Source of the DNA: Pachypanchax playfairii
Lineage: Eukaryota; Chordata; Actinopteri; Cyprinodontiformes; Aplocheilidae
Reading direction: 5' to 3'
Assembly (NCBI GenBank): GCA_006937955.1
Contig: SSNP01000029.1
Location: forward strand, 3,553,065-3,617,064
Length of the DNA: 64,000 bases
The notes beneath the pieces were generated by a model that was not told the origin of the DNA, made no database searches, and was given only the letters and a program-made list of their open reading frames with translations. Both the position numbers and the translations under genes were made by a program. Each line of letters starts with the position of its first letter. Positions within the stretch are counted from its first letter, which is position 1. Positions 60,578 to 64,000 of the stretch are shown piece after piece.

Positions 60578-63069
60578 AACATAAGCTGTTGGAAATTCAC
60601 AAACAATCAGTAAAAAATGTTTTGTTTTGTTTTTCATTTGCTATTAAACATTTCTGATTAATTATAATAATTACTACAGCGTGAAACCAGTCACACCTTC
60701 AAAGTTACCAGCGGTCTCATGTACGAAAACTTGTATAGATTTCCTACCAAAAAATGTTGTGAATCAACAAAATGGTTTATGCACCAAAAAATCCAGATGA
60801 ATGAAAGTGTGTGTGGATGAATCCAAGCAGATTTCCTTTGTATATCCCAATAAATGTAGAATTGAGCAAACATGAGAGAATATCAGACTCTCCCTTCCAC
60901 ACCTTTCCATGCAAATAATAGATATGCAAATATATTTCTGAGGCAAACATGGTCTGTACAAACATTCACTTCTCTCAGCAAGATCAAAAACCACTATTCT
61001 ACACTGGGAAAAGAATTTGTTAACATTAGCGCTGGCATTAGCATCAACTGCTCTCGGTGACTGGAGGAGAGAAAAGGTTTGTCAGTGTTGTACCATCAGA
61101 TCTGTGCACAGGTGTGGAAATTAAGTAAAAAACAGTCCGACATAAAAGTGGAAGTAAAATGGAGGAAAACTTCCAATCGCCAACCAAGCATTTATGTTTT
61201 TATGCTTTCATCCATTAGTGTTAGATGTTTGTTACATGGATTACACACACTGTTATTGTGAATTATTTTGGAAGTGTGCCAATGAAAGGGTTAGGCTGAG
61301 GCATTTCAAACTTCACATGAGCTTATTTATGTAATTACTGTAAACACAAAGTCATTCAGGTTTTTTCTTCTCAGACTGCTGTGAAACTGGAGTTTAACCA
61401 ACAAAAAGCAGAAAGTCACTCAGTGGCTTGAAATGATGCTTTTCAGACAGAACGATGTGTTGAGGGGATCAGGGTCGATGCACGTCAGAGGGGTTAAAAT
61501 CAGGACAATCAAAGGAAGCCACTCATCCTGCGCTAGTCCGTTTACAACCATGCTGTTTACTAGAATGAATAAATCATGCATTGAATTAGACCACTCTGTC
61601 TCAGTGTTGGTTAGTTGCATTTGCTTATCACAAGTAATTCGTACGTTGATTTAATAAATATGCTTCCTGTTATTATAGATGCATTCGTTGTGTGGTGGTG
61701 CTTTTATGTACAAATCAATCCATTGTGAAAACCAGCTCTTGATGCAATTTGTGCTTTAACGATGGTGTGTTTAATTGCATTGTGAAAATTAGATTTCCCT
61801 GGCTGACATATGGATAATTCTGTCCCACACAGCTGATGTGGCTCAGCTCAGACTGGACTGGCAGTCTGGTCAGTAGCTGTAAGGATGCAGGCAGTGCTCA
61901 GCTCTTTTCCTTGTTTCTCAGTTTCAACAGTGGCTGATGAGCTAGTCCTCATCATGAGCTAGAAAATCCTCTCAATCTCTAATCACAGTTTCTTTTTGCA
62001 TCGAACCATTTGCAATATCCCCTAATATAGCTAAAAGCTTTGTTGTTAAAGGTATTTTTGGCACCGCTTGCCACAAGCTTTAATATCCGCTCATGTAATT
62101 CAATACACATGGGTGCATTATTGTTTATCAGTGTCTCTGCTGTGATCACATTAATACACATTGCTATCACCCTGTAAGTGTCACCAACGGACTGATACCT
62201 TTAGAAACGAGCATGCACGAGTCATGAGGCAGGTGCGGGGCTATGCTTCAGTCATTTCATCACTGATAAATCTTAACCTTTGCATGGAAAAGAACATATG
62301 CCGAGCCTATGCACCCTTTGTACACGATGCCGCTGGTCCTTTTTAACTACCATATGAAGTCCTTCAGATTATACAGCTGTGATAAGTCTTTTTTGCACCT
62401 CCACCTGCAGGAAGTCAGATGCACTTTTTTGATTCATTAAGCCATCCCCCGAGGGCTCAACAAATTTCTCCCTACCAAAATCAATATATGGGTCGCTTTT
62501 TCACTCCCCACTCTGGCTTTCCATCGCCTGGAGAAATAAACAAGATGAAGGGAATCAGCGTGCACTATGCTGTCAGACTTCATAACCCTTATTTCCCGAG
62601 GGGCATGCAGGCTCTGCCATTGATCAGACGTGTTGCAACGCATTGTGGGGGGTTGTGAAGAAGTCAGGTCATCAGTATGTGTGGGGGTACAGTATATGTT
62701 GTGCGTAAGAGCTTGTGAAAGATAAAAAGTGTGTCACTCTCCATGAAAGAACCGCCTACCACGAGGTTTTAGAACTCATACTTTTACCCAAACAGCCATA
62801 TTTATATAAACATGGAAGTTTTTGATCATGAATAGATTCATATGGCAATTAAAATCTTTGCATTATTATTTTTGTTTACCTTGAGGTTCAGTTTGACCAA
62901 AGAATGTGCTGCGTCTTTCGTTTGCTCCATTTTTTTCCCATTTGTCTGAAATTTATGAGCTATTTTCATTCTTTCTACTTCAGATGTTTATTGTTCTTTC
63001 TGCATAACCTAAAATTGACTTCTGTCATAGCACAGCAGAAACAAATGAATAGAAAGGAAGACTTTAGAT

Positions 63070-63180
63070 AGGGTGACCAGACGTCCTACTTTACCTGGAC
63101 ATGTCCTCTTTTTGACACCCAAAAACTTCCTGGTGGACTTTCAAAATTTCTCCGAAATGTCCGGGATTTTAGTCTAACCC
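63070..63180. repeat. Dispersed repeat fragment (GGGTGACCAGACGTCC type)
   Basis: Contains AGGGTGACCAGACGTCCTAC, CTGGACATGTCCTCTTTTTG and TCCGAAATGTCCGGGAT. A terminal sequence known from vertebrate DNA transposons; no inverted partner was found nearby. Confidence 0.45.
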
Positions 63181-63613
63181 TCAGAAGCTGGTGTTAGGTT
63201 CGTTCTTCTTTGCATGTCATTCACTCCATCACTGATCAGACACTATGTCAATATGCGTAAGCAGATGCAGTACAAATGATAACAGTAGTTGGCAGCGAGG
63301 GAAGAATGTCGCCTGATCTCAAACATAACGAAACGCAAATGTAGGTTTACGGAGGAGCTAAAAAATATATCAGTTTCCGTTCTGGTCGGCATCCATCCGA
63401 GGCAGAATACATGACATGTACAGCTGACACTTACATGTCAGTGTCCAACAAAGGTGCTGGCGATTTAGAAAACCATCTATCTCCAGCCAAACACGTTACC
63501 GTACACCTTAATGTATCTTATTTTGAGGATTAATCGTTATCATTTGTGTTTTTTGAGGAATGACCTGCGTTGGGTACAAAAGCATTTATTATTAATGTTA
63601 GTCTGTTTCATGG

Positions 63614-64000
63614 TACAGTGGGGCAAAAAAGTATTTAGTCAGCCACCAATTGTGTAAGTTCTCCTACTTAAAAAGATCAGAGAGGCCTGTAATTTTCATC
63701 ATAGGTATACCTCAACTATGAGAGACAAAATGAGGAAAAAAAATCCAGAAAATCACATTGTCTGATTTTTAAAGAATTTATTTGCAAATTATGGTGGAAA
63801 ATAAGTATTTAGTCAATCACAAAAGTTAATCTCAATACTTTGTTATATAGCCTTTGTTGGCAATGACAGAGGTCAAACGTTTTCTGTAAGTCTTCACAAG
63901 GTTTTCACACACTGTTGCTGGTATTTTGGCCCATTCCTCCATGCAGATCTCCTCTAGAGCAGTGATGTTTTGGGGCTGACGCTGGGCAACACGGACTTTC
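63614..64000 (-). mobile_element. Tc1/mariner element, 3' part, running off the window
   Basis: Starts at a TA dinucleotide (63614-63615) followed by CAGTGGGGCAAAAAAGTATT, then TAGTCAGCCACC, the terminal inverted repeat of a common fish Tc1-like family. The AATAAGTATTTAGTCAATCA segment near 63800 is an internal direct-repeat-like copy. The transposase is on the minus strand and its 5' part is outside the window. Confidence 0.9.
63832..63999 (-). CDS. Tc1-type transposase, C-terminal 55 residues (partial)
   Basis: Translation on the minus strand from the window edge to TGA at 63832-63834 gives KVRVAQRQPQNITALEEICM, EEWAKIPATVCENLVKTYRK and RLTSVIANKGYITKY. This is the well-conserved end of fish Tc1 transposases (EEW-KIP...L...R...VI-A-G--TKY). 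No stop or frameshift occurs in this part. The catalytic DDE residues lie outside the window, so activity cannot be judged. It is antisense to ptpru. Confidence 0.85.
   Translation of the reverse strand, partial: KVRVAQRQPQNITALEEICMEEWAKIPATVCENLVKTYRKRLTSVIANKGYITKY

Larger units (their letters stand above)
56935..64000. other. Intron downstream of exon M (to window edge)
   Basis: No phosphatase-domain exon (no HCSAGxGR or KNRY-type motif) was found. Contains a LINE-derived dispersed repeat (57828-59150), a hAT-like element (59640-60577), a dispersed repeat fragment (63070-63180), and the start of a Tc1/mariner element (63614 onward). 60600-63050 shows nothing recognisable. Confidence 0.75.

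Noticed and set aside
56935..63613. Search for the first phosphatase-domain exon
   Set aside because: No wedge or catalytic motif in frame with exon M; the next exon is presumed to lie beyond the window.

Overview
This window is vertebrate (teleost fish) nuclear DNA. Long AT-rich introns carry GT-AG splice sites, many MITE-type DNA transposons typical of ray-finned fish, CA/GA/TATTT microsatellites and one 10-N assembly gap. I cannot assign a species. There is no bacterial, phage or CRISPR content.

Only one host gene is supported: a plus-strand receptor-type protein tyrosine phosphatase of the R2B (MAM-Ig-FN3) group, best matched by PTPRU (PCP-2 / PTP-lambda). Thirteen consecutive internal exons lie between 1894 and 56934. 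They encode the Ig domain (2 exons), four FN3 repeats (7 exons), the transmembrane segment (1), a 30-nt juxtamembrane microexon (1), and the juxtamembrane region up to the threshold of the first phosphatase domain (2). All exon phases join into one open frame of about 717 codons. The signal peptide and MAM exons must lie left of the window, and both catalytic PTP domains to the right. I found neither inside.

The remaining ~96% is intron, built largely of transposon insertions. Several are dated by target-site duplications (TSDs) readable in the sequence: hAT-type 8-bp TSDs at 13532, 15796, 18217, 25423, 32530 and 42465; piggyBac-type TTAA sites at 9827 and 14288; PIF/Harbinger-type TAA sites at 3871 and 18548. 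A Tc1/mariner element enters at 63614 and runs off the right edge with an intact transposase C-terminus. LINE relics occur on the minus strand near 44071-45060 (with a duplicate at 46505-47494) and 57828-59150, and a LINE-like 3' tail at 31030-31198. A 1.2-kb minisatellite (48-bp unit) lies at 33338-34517, and a 112-bp ATTG array near 21937.

The points most worth a second look are: (1) a 2-kb hAT element, itself carrying a nested Harbinger copy, that ends only 33 nt upstream of the second FN3 exon and so probably supplies its branch-point region; (2) Harbinger-derived elements that keep the same 105-codon frame in two copies, one copy lying in a palindromic composite; (3) a 57-codon BED-finger ORF within a 557-bp hAT MITE; (4) the minisatellite that is open for more than 400 codons in all three antisense frames; (5) an exact 2,424-bp duplication across the N gap that looks like an assembly error and makes the exon I-J intron length unreliable. 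I saw no convincing new biochemical system. The window is one receptor phosphatase gene with instructive transposon biology in its introns.
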